The notes under the pieces are model-generated. The model was not told where the DNA came from and ran no database searches. It was given only the letters and a program-made list of their open reading frames with translations. A stretch of DNA of 64,000 bases from JAPHTQ01 sp050295975 (GTDB lineage Bacteria > Pseudomonadota > Gammaproteobacteria > Thiohalomonadales > Thiohalomonadaceae): assembly GCA_050295975.1 (NCBI GenBank), contig JBNKQR010000001.1:62001-126000 (forward strand), read 5' to 3'. This document shows, piece after piece, positions 34,317 through 42,487 of this stretch. How positions within the stretch are numbered: position 1 is the first letter of the stretch; each line of letters starts with the position of its first letter. The translations under genes were made by a program, and so were the position numbers.

Positions 34317-35804
34317 ATGACACCAGAACAATTTCAAACTCTGGCCACACAAGGCTATAACCGCATCCCGTTGATGCGCGAAGTGCTGGCCGACCTCGAT
34401 ACACCGCTCTCCACCTACCTCAAACTTTCTGCGGTACCGTATACCTATCTCTTTGAGTCGGTACAGGGTGGCGAAAAGTGGGGGCGCTATTCGATCATCG
34501 GTCTGCCTGCACGCACGATTCTCAGTGTGCGTGGTCATCAGGTCACAGTGACCACGGATCATGAGGTCGTCGAGCAGGAGACCGTAGAGGATCCGCTTGC
34601 ATTTATCGAGGCCTTCCAGGCGCGTTACAAGGTGCCGGAACTGGATGGCCTGCCAAAGTTTACCGGTGGCCTGGTCGGTTACTTCGGTTATGACACGGTG
34701 CGCTACATCGAACCGCGCCTGGGTGAATGCCCCAATCCCGATCACATGAATACCCCGGATATTCTGCTGATGCTCTCCGATGAGGTGGTGGTGTTCGACA
34801 ACCTCAGCGGCAAGCTCTTCGTCGTTATCCATGTCGACCCGGCGGACACATCTGCTCTGGATAAGGGTGAAGCGCGTCTTAACCAGTTGGTGCAGCTACT
34901 GCAACAGCCTGTCAAACGTGATGCCTACAATGCCCCGGTCGAAGTGAGCGAAGAGGATTTTGTCTCCGGCTTTACCCAGGACGGTTTTGAAGCCGCGGTG
35001 GAGAAGGCGCGTGAGTACATCACCGATGGCGACATCATGCAGGTGGTGCTGTCACAGCGCATGTCGATCCCGTTCAGCGCACCGCCGGTGGATCTCTATC
35101 GCTCACTGCGTTGTCTCAATCCTTCGCCCTATATGTTCTTTCTCAATCTGGAGGATTTCTTCGTTGTGGGTTCCTCGCCGGAGATCCTGGTGCGTTACGA
35201 AGATGAGAAGGTCACCGTGCGTCCTATCGCAGGAACTCGTCCACGGGGCAAGGATGAGGTGGAGGACAAGGCATTTGAAGAGGAGCTGCTGGCCGATCCG
35301 AAAGAGCTGGCCGAGCATCTGATGTTGATCGATCTGGGGCGCAACGATGTGGGTCGTATCGCCGAAACCGGTTCAGTCGAACTGACTGACAAAATGGTGA
35401 TCGAACGTTACTCCCACGTGATGCACATCGTCTCCAACGTGGAAGGCAAACTGAAAGCGGGCATGAGTGCAATGGATGCACTGCGCGCCACCTTCCCTGC
35501 CGGTACCGTCTCTGGCGCACCGAAGATTCGTGCCATGGAAATTATTGATGAGCTGGAGCCGGTAAAGCGCGGTGTCTATGCGGGTGCGGTGGGCTACATC
35601 GGCTGGAATGGCAACATGGATACCGCCATCGCTATTCGTACCGCGGTGATAAAAGACGACACGCTGCACATCCAGGCGGGCGCCGGGATTGTTTATGATT
35701 CAGTGCCGCTCAACGAGTGGAACGAAACCATGAACAAGGGGCGTGCAGTATTCCGCGCCGCCACCATGGCCGCGGCTGGTCTCGACAGTTCAGCGCATCG
35801 GTAA
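34317..35804 (+). CDS. trpE: Anthranilate synthase component I
   Basis: A 495-residue TrpE, converting chorismate to anthranilate with TrpG. The N-terminal feedback-site motif LFES...S (residues about 45-59), GGLVGYFGYD, and C-terminal chorismate-binding blocks PSPYMF, GSSPEIL, RPIAGTRPRG, HLMLIDLGRNDVGR, FPAGTVSGAPK and GAGIVYDS are complete. Its partner trpG lies 15 kb downstream on the far side of the Mo-enzyme cluster. Confidence 0.97.
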   Translation: MTPEQFQTLATQGYNRIPLMREVLADLDTPLSTYLKLSAVPYTYLFESVQGGEKWGRYSIIGLPARTILSVRGHQVTVTTDHEVVEQETVEDPLAFIEAFQARYKVPELDGLPKFTGGLVGYFGYDTVRYIEPRLGECPNPDHMNTPDILLMLSDEVVVFDNLSGKLFVVIHVDPADTSALDKGEARLNQLVQLLQQPVKRDAYNAPVEVSEEDFVSGFTQDGFEAAVEKAREYITDGDIMQVVLSQRMSIPFSAPPVDLYRSLRCLNPSPYMFFLNLEDFFVVGSSPEILVRYEDEKVTVRPIAGTRPRGKDEVEDKAFEEELLADPKELAEHLMLIDLGRNDVGRIAETGSVELTDKMVIERYSHVMHIVSNVEGKLKAGMSAMDALRATFPAGTVSGAPKIRAMEIIDELEPVKRGVYAGAVGYIGWNGNMDTAIAIRTAVIKDDTLHIQAGAGIVYDSVPLNEWNETMNKGRAVFRAATMAAAGLDSSAHR

Positions 35805-35839
35805 TTTGTAAGTCACAGCGGGATTGATGTTTTGTATCG

Positions 35840-37162
35840 TCAATTCCGTTCGATGCCCAACTTTTTCATTTTTTCCCATAGATTTTTGCGGCTAATACCG
35901 AGTTCGTTTGCCGTTTCATTCATCTGAAAATTGTGGCGCCGCAGTGACTCGAGAATAACCTGATATTCATAGTGGGAGACACGTTCTCGCAGGTGACTTC
36001 CCATTTCCTCCATCTCCGCACCACTGTTGGAATCAAACGCTGCGGCACCGATGCCTGGTTCGGTGTTGAGGACGGTGGCTCGTTCGATGCTGTGGTGGAG
36101 TTCGCGTAGATTGCCGGGCCAGTCGTATTGCAACAGTTGTTGTTCGGCGGAGGGGAGTAGGTAGTGATCGCTCTTTTCCGGCTCATATTCGTTGAGGAAT
36201 TTCCGTGTAAACCAGAGGATGTCCTCACGCCGCTCGCGAAGTGGCGGGATATGTATATGAACGACGTTAATTCGGTAGTAGAGGTCTTCACGAAAATCAC
36301 CGTTTGCGACCATCAGTTTGAGATCTCGATGGGTGGCACAGACCAGCCGCAGATCGAGGGGAATGGATGTCTCGCCTCCGACTCTTGTTACCGTGCGTTC
36401 CTGAATTACCCTGAGAAGACGCACCTGCATGTTTGGTGGCATATCGCCGATTTCGTCGAGAAACAGGGTGCCACCGTTGGCCTGTTCAAATACCCCACGA
36501 CGCATTCGTAGCGCACCGGTGAAAGCTCCCTTCTCATAGCCGAACAGTTCAGCCTCCATTAAACCCTCTGGGATCGCACCGCAGTTGACGGCGATGAAAG
36601 GTTTCTCCATGTCGCCAAAGGCGCACTCGTGCAGAAAACGTGCTGCGTGCTCCTTGCCGACGCCTGATTCACCGGTGATCAGCACCGTGGTTTCTCGTGT
36701 GGCTACACGGCATAGCGTGTGTTCAAGCGAACGCATAACCGAAGAGATGCCGAGTACCGGCGGGGTATCCTCTGTCGCAGTGGGGTGTTGGAGGCAGACG
36801 GCACGTACCTTCTCCACCAGCACGTCGAGATCGAAGGGTTTGGTGATGTAATCAGCCGCACCATTTTTGAGCAGTTCGACGGCGTCACTGATGTTGCCGT
36901 AACCGGTGACAAAAATAGTCGGGGGAAGCGAACGTCCCTCATTCTGTAATTGCACAAATAATTCGGCACCGCTCATGTCAGGCAGTCGGATGTCGCTGAT
37001 CACCACCGCGTAATCGGTTTTGCCGATATGAGGCTGGGCCGCTAAAGCGGTCTTAAACCAGTCACACTGGAAATTTTCCAGCTCAAAACGGTGGGATATG
37101 GACTCCCCCATGATGGGATCATCTTCAAGCAGGCAGAGTTTCAGTGGCGTCTCCTTTGTCAT
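35840..37162 (-). CDS. Sigma-54-dependent response regulator (NtrC family)
   Basis: A 440-residue three-domain activator: receiver (about 8-120, phospho-Asp in VVISDIRLPD), AAA+ domain (about 135-370 with Walker A GESGVGKE, the sigma-54-contacting GAFTGA loop and Walker B GGTLFLDEIG) and a Fis-type helix-turn-helix at the end (NELGISRKNLWEKMKKLGI). ATG overlaps the kinase stop (ATGA). It is the natural candidate to bind the GTTACC-N4-GGTAAC repeats and drive the two sigma-54 promoters at 40.8 and 49.7 kb. The arrangement with a kinase and PhnD-type protein recalls AioR. Confidence 0.93.
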   Translation of the reverse strand: MTKETPLKLCLLEDDPIMGESISHRFELENFQCDWFKTALAAQPHIGKTDYAVVISDIRLPDMSGAELFVQLQNEGRSLPPTIFVTGYGNISDAVELLKNGAADYITKPFDLDVLVEKVRAVCLQHPTATEDTPPVLGISSVMRSLEHTLCRVATRETTVLITGESGVGKEHAARFLHECAFGDMEKPFIAVNCGAIPEGLMEAELFGYEKGAFTGALRMRRGVFEQANGGTLFLDEIGDMPPNMQVRLLRVIQERTVTRVGGETSIPLDLRLVCATHRDLKLMVANGDFREDLYYRINVVHIHIPPLRERREDILWFTRKFLNEYEPEKSDHYLLPSAEQQLLQYDWPGNLRELHHSIERATVLNTEPGIGAAAFDSNSGAEMEEMGSHLRERVSHYEYQVILESLRRHNFQMNETANELGISRKNLWEKMKKLGIERN

Positions 37163-38598
37163 GATGGCAGGGGGATTCTGGTAATGAAGCAGGTTTCGTT
37201 TTCTCGGCTGCGTACCTCAATGGTACCGCCAAGCTGATTAGCGATTTGATAGCAGACCCACAGGCCGAGGCCGTTACCGCCGGCGCTATTGTGCATGAAG
37301 GGCTCAAAAAGATGTGACATCTGGGCTTCCGGTATTGGTGGCCCGCTGTTGCAAACCGTTAGTGTGAGAGTGTCGTTCTCAATGTTCACCCGGCATGTGA
37401 GGCTGCCTTGTGGTGGTGCCGCCTTGACCGCGTTGAGGAGCAGGTTGATGAGTATCTGACGAATTAAAGAAGCAGAGACCGGTGCGCTGTTTACACGAAT
37501 GTCCCACTCAAGCTTTATATGATGGAGTTTAATGTCAGGTGTGATTAGAGTACGAATATCATCCATGTCCTCACGACTCAAATCACGACTGTTCTGCCTT
37601 GTCTCAACTAACAACGCAGAGACCGTATCCTTGATCTGTAGTAGTCCACGTTCCAGCAAGGAGAGGGTTTTTTCAGACATCGTGTCGTTATGACCGTAAC
37701 GTTTCTGGGTGCTGATTGCGTTAAGCATTCCTCCCAGTGGATTGTTGATTTCATGGGCGATGGACGAGGTGAGCTGCCCTACTGCCGCGAGGCGTTCGGC
37801 AGCAATGACCTGATGTTCCAGTTCATGCTTAATTATTAGTTCTCCTAGCATTTCCTTGAAGCGCGTCCCTACCTGACCGATTTCGTCTTTTGACTCATAC
37901 AGATCGCAGTGCAGATTTTTTGGTGCTTCTCGGCCAACACGGCCCATGCAGTGAACAAGTTTTATCAGTGGTGCTGCAAGACGTGCGCCCCAATACCAAC
38001 TTAAAGGAAGCAACGTTGCCAATACAAATAGCGTCGCAACAGCAGCACGCTCGGCAAAACGGACAAAGCGGGGAGTAAAGCTTTCGCGCGAATAATTGAG
38101 AATCAGTGTGCCAAGACGGATGTTGTCAGAAATGATCGGTGTAGTGACATAGAGATATTGGGTTCTTGGCAGATCAAGTACCCGTGGTTCGTTAAATGCA
38201 CTTTGCTGAAGCTGCTTTTTTAGCAGAGTCAATTCAGGTATCACTTTAGTGAGTGGCGTATACATCTTGAATTTTTTTGGATCAGACGAGACGTAAATCT
38301 GAAATGCACTGTTGAGTACTAGAATGCTCTCTGCATGTAGTGATGGGTGTTCCGCCAGTTCGGCAGAGAAAGGGGTGCGCACAATCTCAAAGGCTTGCCA
38401 CACATCGTCCTTGAGCATGGCAGGAACCAGTGTGAGGGCCATAACGTTTGCCAGGCCTTCGGCATTGGCAAGCAGATCCTGTTTAAGGTCATCGTATGCG
38501 CGGAATATTAACGCGCCGGTTATAGCTATGGAGGTGATCAGGATTAGCACAGTTCCGCGAAGAGGTATTTTGTAGCGAAAGCTGAGATCACGAAACAT
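37159..38598 (-). CDS. Membrane sensor histidine kinase
   Basis: A 479-residue kinase: membrane helix near the N-terminus, an extracytoplasmic region of about 160 residues, a second helix (about 205-230), a HAMP-like segment, the phospho-acceptor His in SSIAHEINNPLGG and an HATPase domain (LINLLLNAVKAA, N box; NGLGLWVCYQIA, G box). The start at 38598 (MFRDLSF) has AAGG at the right distance and overlaps the end of the binding-protein gene by 11 bases. Upstream ATGs exist at 38616 and 38673. It probably reads the ligand state of the adjacent PhnD-type protein. Confidence 0.9.
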   Translation of the reverse strand: MFRDLSFRYKIPLRGTVLILITSIAITGALIFRAYDDLKQDLLANAEGLANVMALTLVPAMLKDDVWQAFEIVRTPFSAELAEHPSLHAESILVLNSAFQIYVSSDPKKFKMYTPLTKVIPELTLLKKQLQQSAFNEPRVLDLPRTQYLYVTTPIISDNIRLGTLILNYSRESFTPRFVRFAERAAVATLFVLATLLPLSWYWGARLAAPLIKLVHCMGRVGREAPKNLHCDLYESKDEIGQVGTRFKEMLGELIIKHELEHQVIAAERLAAVGQLTSSIAHEINNPLGGMLNAISTQKRYGHNDTMSEKTLSLLERGLLQIKDTVSALLVETRQNSRDLSREDMDDIRTLITPDIKLHHIKLEWDIRVNSAPVSASLIRQILINLLLNAVKAAPPQGSLTCRVNIENDTLTLTVCNSGPPIPEAQMSHLFEPFMHNSAGGNGLGLWVCYQIANQLGGTIEVRSRENETCFITRIPLPS

Positions 38599-39451
38599 GG
38601 GCGACCTTTCCAACATGTCGAGCCATCTCTTCGATCTCCATGTAGATCTCGTCGTTACCACGGGAGAAACCAAAAAGATTTAGACGGTCGAGCAGACGCA
38701 TGGAGACAGGGTTGTCGCTCATTCCTATCAGGATTTCTTTCATGCGCTGGTTCTGCGCCAGAGTTACGGATGGGCCTGCAACAAAAGGAGGGAAACCGAA
38801 TTGTTTGCTACGTGTGACAACGCGAGTGCCGCGCGTCACCTCTGGATTGAAGCGTTCCACCGTATCCCAGATATAACCGTCAACGTGGGCTCCATCGGCC
38901 AGACCAGTACTTACTGCTTCGATGGCATTACGGTGTCCATTGGTGAAAAATGTTTTACGGAAAAACACGTCTGAATCTAAGCCCTGAAGCAGCAGTTCGT
39001 ATTGAGGAACAAGGTAACCTGAGTTGGAGTCGGGGTCGGTATAGCAAAAGATTTTATCGCGTAGATCGAGCAGACTTTTTGTCTTGTCATCGCCGACGCG
39101 CACGATGAGATAGGATTGATAAAGAGGCTTGCCCTTGTAATTGGGAACTGCGGTTAATTGTAGTTGGGAGCGATTTACGACATAGGGAAAGCCACAGATC
39201 CAGGCGAAGTCGAGTCGTTGTGCCAGTAGATTGTTGACAATATCTCGGTAGCTGTTGCTCTGTTCGAACCGTACCGGTCGACCGAGGTGTTGTTCTAGGT
39301 AGTCCCGCCAGTCTCGCAGCAGTGAGGTGAGCTCGGTGAGGAATACGGGGGTAATACCGATCCTTACCGGACTCTGTTCTGCATGCACTCCTGTGCTGCA
39401 GGCGAGTCCGGTGGCGGTTAACCATTTGAGCATTTGACGGCGATTCAACAT
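38588..39451 (-). CDS. PhnD-type periplasmic binding protein, likely sensor partner
   Basis: A 287-residue protein with a Tat-like signal (NRRQMLKWLTATGLA) and cleavage after GVHA, then a phosphate/phosphonate/oxyanion-binding fold (PF12974 type). A cysteine (C86) lies in DFAWICGFPYV, the ligand-pocket strand; in the arsenite sensor AioX a cysteine of the same family is essential. No ABC transporter genes accompany it, and its overlap with the kinase gene points to signalling rather than uptake. The start at 39451 is chosen for the signal peptide and AGGA. The ligand is unknown. Confidence 0.85.
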   Translation of the reverse strand: MLNRRQMLKWLTATGLACSTGVHAEQSPVRIGITPVFLTELTSLLRDWRDYLEQHLGRPVRFEQSNSYRDIVNNLLAQRLDFAWICGFPYVVNRSQLQLTAVPNYKGKPLYQSYLIVRVGDDKTKSLLDLRDKIFCYTDPDSNSGYLVPQYELLLQGLDSDVFFRKTFFTNGHRNAIEAVSTGLADGAHVDGYIWDTVERFNPEVTRGTRVVTRSKQFGFPPFVAGPSVTLAQNQRMKEILIGMSDNPVSMRLLDRLNLFGFSRGNDEIYMEIEEMARHVGKVAHVS

Positions 39452-39545
39452 TGGTCTGTTCCTGCGCCATGGACTGAGAGTAATACCTATTTCTGTCTCC
39501 AGTTTCAACGTCCTTATTCAAACTATGGGAATTACAGCGCAATAG

Positions 39546-39561
39546 ATTACCCTCCGGTAAT
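39546..39561. promoter_or_regulatory. Palindrome at the moaA / binding-protein junction
   Basis: ATTACC-CTCC-GGTAAT is a perfect 6-bp inverted repeat with the same 4-base spacing as the repeats at the two sigma-54 promoters. It overlaps the last codons and stop of moaA, upstream of the sensor genes. It may autoregulate them or be a coding coincidence. Confidence 0.4.
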
Positions 39562-40521
39562 GGACATCAGACGCCTCCGCTGTGCCGGTTTCAGGTCAAA
39601 AGTATGTTGTCCAGGCTTGTCACGCACGGCGTTAATAATTGCCTCACGAATTTCGTTGTTACCGGCACCACCGCGCAACATGGCACCCAATTCCACTCCG
39701 TCGTTGCCGTCCAGACAGGTGTAAAGCGTACCTGTTGCGGTCAGCCGTACCCGGTTACAGTTGCCACAGAAGTGTTGAGAAAGCGGGGTGATCAGGCCGA
39801 GCTTCAGTCGTCCGTCACGGCTTTGCCAATAGCGCGCAGGACCACCTCCATTTAGTGTTGTCTCCTGCAGTTCGAAGCGCTGTTGCAGGCGTGTAAGGCT
39901 GGCGGAGATATCGGCGGGCCGGGAGTAGATGTCACCCATCGGCATCGGTTCGATGAGGCGCAGGATGTAACCGCGCTCTGCACAAAACTCCGCCATGGTT
40001 TCTACTTCATCGTCGTTGATATCGCGAATTACCACCATGTTCAGTTTGATCGGTCCGAGGCCGGCAGCGTCGGCAGCGTCAAGGCTCTGAATGATGCGTT
40101 CGAGCACCGGGCCACCGGCGATCTGCTCCAGGCGTTGCGCATTCAGGCTATCCAGGCTGATGTTGACCCGGCTAAGCCCTGCGCGGACCAGTGCCTTGGC
40201 CTGTCGTGCAAGCAATACGCCATTGGTGGTCATCGATAGATCTTTCACGCCGGGTTGATTGGCGATGTTGCTTACCAGTGTTGCCAGGTCACGACGTACC
40301 AGCGGTTCCCCTCCGGTAAGGCGGATATGGCTGACTCCGAGGGCGACGAACTGGGCGGTAAGTCGTGTGAGTTCATCCGTGTTCAATGCATCCGGCGATA
40401 CCGGTGGTGAACCGTTTGGCAGGCAGTACTGGCAACGTAGATTGCAGCGTGGGGTCACCGAGACCCTGAGGTAGTTGATGCATCTTCCGTGGCCGTCGGT
40501 CAGCAATGAGGTTCTGGTCAT
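39547..40521 (-). CDS. moaA: GTP 3',8-cyclase, molybdenum cofactor biosynthesis
   Basis: A 324-residue MoaA, first enzyme of molybdopterin synthesis. The radical SAM cluster motif is CNLRCQYC, and the C-terminal cluster cysteines (CGNCNRVRLT ... CL) and the required C-terminal Gly-Gly (SITGG) are present. It starts divergently from the molybdoenzyme genes and reads into the sensor operon. A copy dedicated to this cluster would secure cofactor supply when the enzyme is induced; no other moa genes are in the window. Confidence 0.95.
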   Translation of the reverse strand: MTRTSLLTDGHGRCINYLRVSVTPRCNLRCQYCLPNGSPPVSPDALNTDELTRLTAQFVALGVSHIRLTGGEPLVRRDLATLVSNIANQPGVKDLSMTTNGVLLARQAKALVRAGLSRVNISLDSLNAQRLEQIAGGPVLERIIQSLDAADAAGLGPIKLNMVVIRDINDDEVETMAEFCAERGYILRLIEPMPMGDIYSRPADISASLTRLQQRFELQETTLNGGGPARYWQSRDGRLKLGLITPLSQHFCGNCNRVRLTATGTLYTCLDGNDGVELGAMLRGGAGNNEIREAIINAVRDKPGQHTFDLKPAQRRRLMSITGG

Positions 40522-40674
40522 GGATGTTCCCGTGTAATCAGAGTGTGCCTCTCTCCTGCTTGCACGATGCAGGCCAGTTTATTGAATAGGGAAAAATATG
40601 AACGGTCATTACTGAGCGGAAGCGAAGTTTTTCGATTCGTGGGATATACCGTGAAGCGTTATGGCGATGCTCAT

Positions 40675-40733
40675 GTCACCGTTCGGTAACGCAATGGCGA
40701 TGAGACGGTTATGTTTTGTTACCGATAAGTAAC
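40675..40733 (+). promoter_or_regulatory. Two activator sites upstream of the molybdoenzyme operon
   Basis: GTCACC-GTTC-GGTAAC (40675-40690) and GTTACC-GATA-AGTAAC (40718-40733) each match the palindrome GTTACC-N4-GGTAAC with one mismatch. Their centres are 43 bases apart (about four turns), and the nearer centre is 63 bases upstream of the -24 GG. This is enhancer geometry for a sigma-54 activator. The rest of 40522-40878 holds no gene. Confidence 0.75.
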
Positions 40734-40786
40734 ACATCGGCACAATGCTCAGGAATAAACCCCGCTACAGTAGTGTCTTCCCGATA

Positions 40787-40802
40787 TGGCCCACCTTTTG
40801 CA
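40787..40802 (+). promoter_or_regulatory. Sigma-54 promoter of the molybdoenzyme operon
   Basis: TGGCCCACCTTTTGCA has TGGC with the -24 GG and TTGCA with the -12 GC at the exact sigma-54 spacing; only one base differs from TGGCAC-N5-TTGCA in the scored positions. It predicts a leader of about 65 bases before the start at 40879. Confidence 0.82.
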
Positions 40803-40878
40803 ATTCCATCACCCATGCCTTCCCCGCTTCAGTTGAGGGAGGGTAACCCTCACAAAATCATTTTAAGGAGTGTATGGG

Positions 40879-41589
40879 ATGCGCGAAGAGCTGAGACTGT
40901 CGGCGCAAGAAACCCGGGGTAAACCGGGTCTTCGCCGTTTCGGAATGGTCATCGACCTGCGTCGCTGTATCGGCTGTGACGCCTGTATGGTTGCCTGTAA
41001 GGCCGAATATGACGTACCGCTGGGTGTGTTTCGCACCTGGGTACCTTACCGTGTGGTAGGAAAATATCCGACGGTGAAGAAACAATTCCTGCCGCGATTG
41101 TGCAACCACTGCGACGATCCACCGTGTGTACGGGCCTGCCCGGTTGGTGCGACCTATAAAGTGGATGACGGTGGCTTCGTACTGCAACACTATGATCGCT
41201 GCATCGGTTGCAAGGCCTGCATGGCTTCCTGTCCCTACAACGCCCGCTTCATGCTACCGGAACATCGTACCCGCACCAACATCACTAGCGTCGTCGACAA
41301 ATGTACCTTCTGCTATCACCGCGTGGTGCAGGGGCTGGTTCCCGCCTGTGTGCAGACCTGTGTTGGTCGCGCCCGTGTGTTTGGCGACATGAACGACCCC
41401 AATAGTGAAGTATCCAAACTGGTCGCACGTCACTCTACTCAGACACTGCGTCCGGAGCAGGGTACCAAGCCGCAGGTGTTCTACATCGGCGCCGATCGCA
41501 ATCTGCTCGAATATGGCAGGGACGTCTACAACGCCCATGGGGCGCTGGAAGATGAGCGCGCCATATTCAATCGCAATCACCGCATTTAG
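40879..41589 (+). CDS. 4Fe-4S electron-transfer subunit of molybdoenzyme (DmsB/PsrB/TtrB type)
   Basis: A 236-residue ferredoxin-like subunit with four cysteine groups: CIGCDACMVAC, CNHCDDPPCVRAC, CIGCKACMASC and CTFC...CVQTC, enough for four [4Fe-4S] clusters. It would carry electrons between the catalytic and membrane subunits. The ATG at 40879 is eight bases from AAGGAG; a GTG at 40870 overlaps the ribosome site and is rejected. No export signal is visible, as expected if it travels with the Tat-exported catalytic subunit. Gene order B-C-A is shared with ttrBCA and srdBCA. Confidence 0.92.
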   Translation: MREELRLSAQETRGKPGLRRFGMVIDLRRCIGCDACMVACKAEYDVPLGVFRTWVPYRVVGKYPTVKKQFLPRLCNHCDDPPCVRACPVGATYKVDDGGFVLQHYDRCIGCKACMASCPYNARFMLPEHRTRTNITSVVDKCTFCYHRVVQGLVPACVQTCVGRARVFGDMNDPNSEVSKLVARHSTQTLRPEQGTKPQVFYIGADRNLLEYGRDVYNAHGALEDERAIFNRNHRI

Positions 41590-41600
41590 GGAGGCCGTCG

Positions 41601-42458
41601 ATGTTAGATTTTACCGTTTATCACACCATTGCCTGGCCCGGACCGTATGCCTGGTACTTCTTTGTTATCGGCATCTCCGTGGCGCTGTTTTTCTTCTCGG
41701 CCCTATCATGGTATCGCGAAGAGTTCGAGCCATTGCGGGTTCCCGCTTTTGTTCTTTCGTTTGTATTGCTGGCCCTTGGCGGTCTGTTACTGATCAGTGA
41801 TCTGTCGCAGCCACTACGCTTCCTCAACATACTTAACCCGGCCTATCTAAATTTCAATTCACCACTGGCCTGGGGCAGTCTCAATCTGATCTCATTCGGT
41901 CTCGTTTCTGTCATCTATTTCATGATGATAAAAAAGGGTGACGCTGAGATGGCGAAGAAGCTGGCAGTGGTTGGTGCGCTGTTGGGACTTGGTTTGCCGA
42001 TCTATACCGGCTTCGACCTGACCGTACACCAGCACCGTCCGGTGTGGAACACGCCATTGATGCCGGTACTGTTTGTTGCACTGTCACTGGTATCCGGTGC
42101 GGCAGTAGCCTCTTTCATGACCAAAGGTAATGAGAAGCTGTTGTGCATGCTTCGTCGTTTCATGCTCTGGTCTGGCGCTGCCACCATTGCAATGCTTGTT
42201 TCGCTACTGGGTACCACTGCCTACGGAGGTTCGGCCTCTGAACTCACCTTTATGTTCATGACCTCCGGCACGATGGGAATGATCTTCATCGGTGTTGGCA
42301 TGCTGCTTGGGCTGGCGGTGCCGCTCACGCTCCTGCTGGTACCGGTAGGGCGTCAACCGCTGGGCATAATGACCGCCGGTGTTTTATTGCTGGTGGGGGG
42401 AATCGCTCTGCGCTACGCCATTCTCATTGGTCCGCAAATCGTCCACACCTACTACTAA
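41601..42458 (+). CDS. NrfD/PsrC-type membrane quinone subunit
   Basis: A 285-residue membrane protein with about eight helices, of the NrfD/PsrC family that exchanges electrons with the quinone pool. Conserved-looking residues include the acidic SDLSQPLRF helix end and the TGFDLTVHQHRPVWN loop between helices. It contains no haem motif. Strong ribosome site GGGAGG. It lies 11 bases after the Fe-S subunit and 29 before the catalytic subunit. Confidence 0.92.
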   Translation: MLDFTVYHTIAWPGPYAWYFFVIGISVALFFFSALSWYREEFEPLRVPAFVLSFVLLALGGLLLISDLSQPLRFLNILNPAYLNFNSPLAWGSLNLISFGLVSVIYFMMIKKGDAEMAKKLAVVGALLGLGLPIYTGFDLTVHQHRPVWNTPLMPVLFVALSLVSGAAVASFMTKGNEKLLCMLRRFMLWSGAATIAMLVSLLGTTAYGGSASELTFMFMTSGTMGMIFIGVGMLLGLAVPLTLLLVPVGRQPLGIMTAGVLLLVGGIALRYAILIGPQIVHTYY

Positions 42459-42487
42459 ACCGTGGTGTATACGGAGGAGTCAAAACC

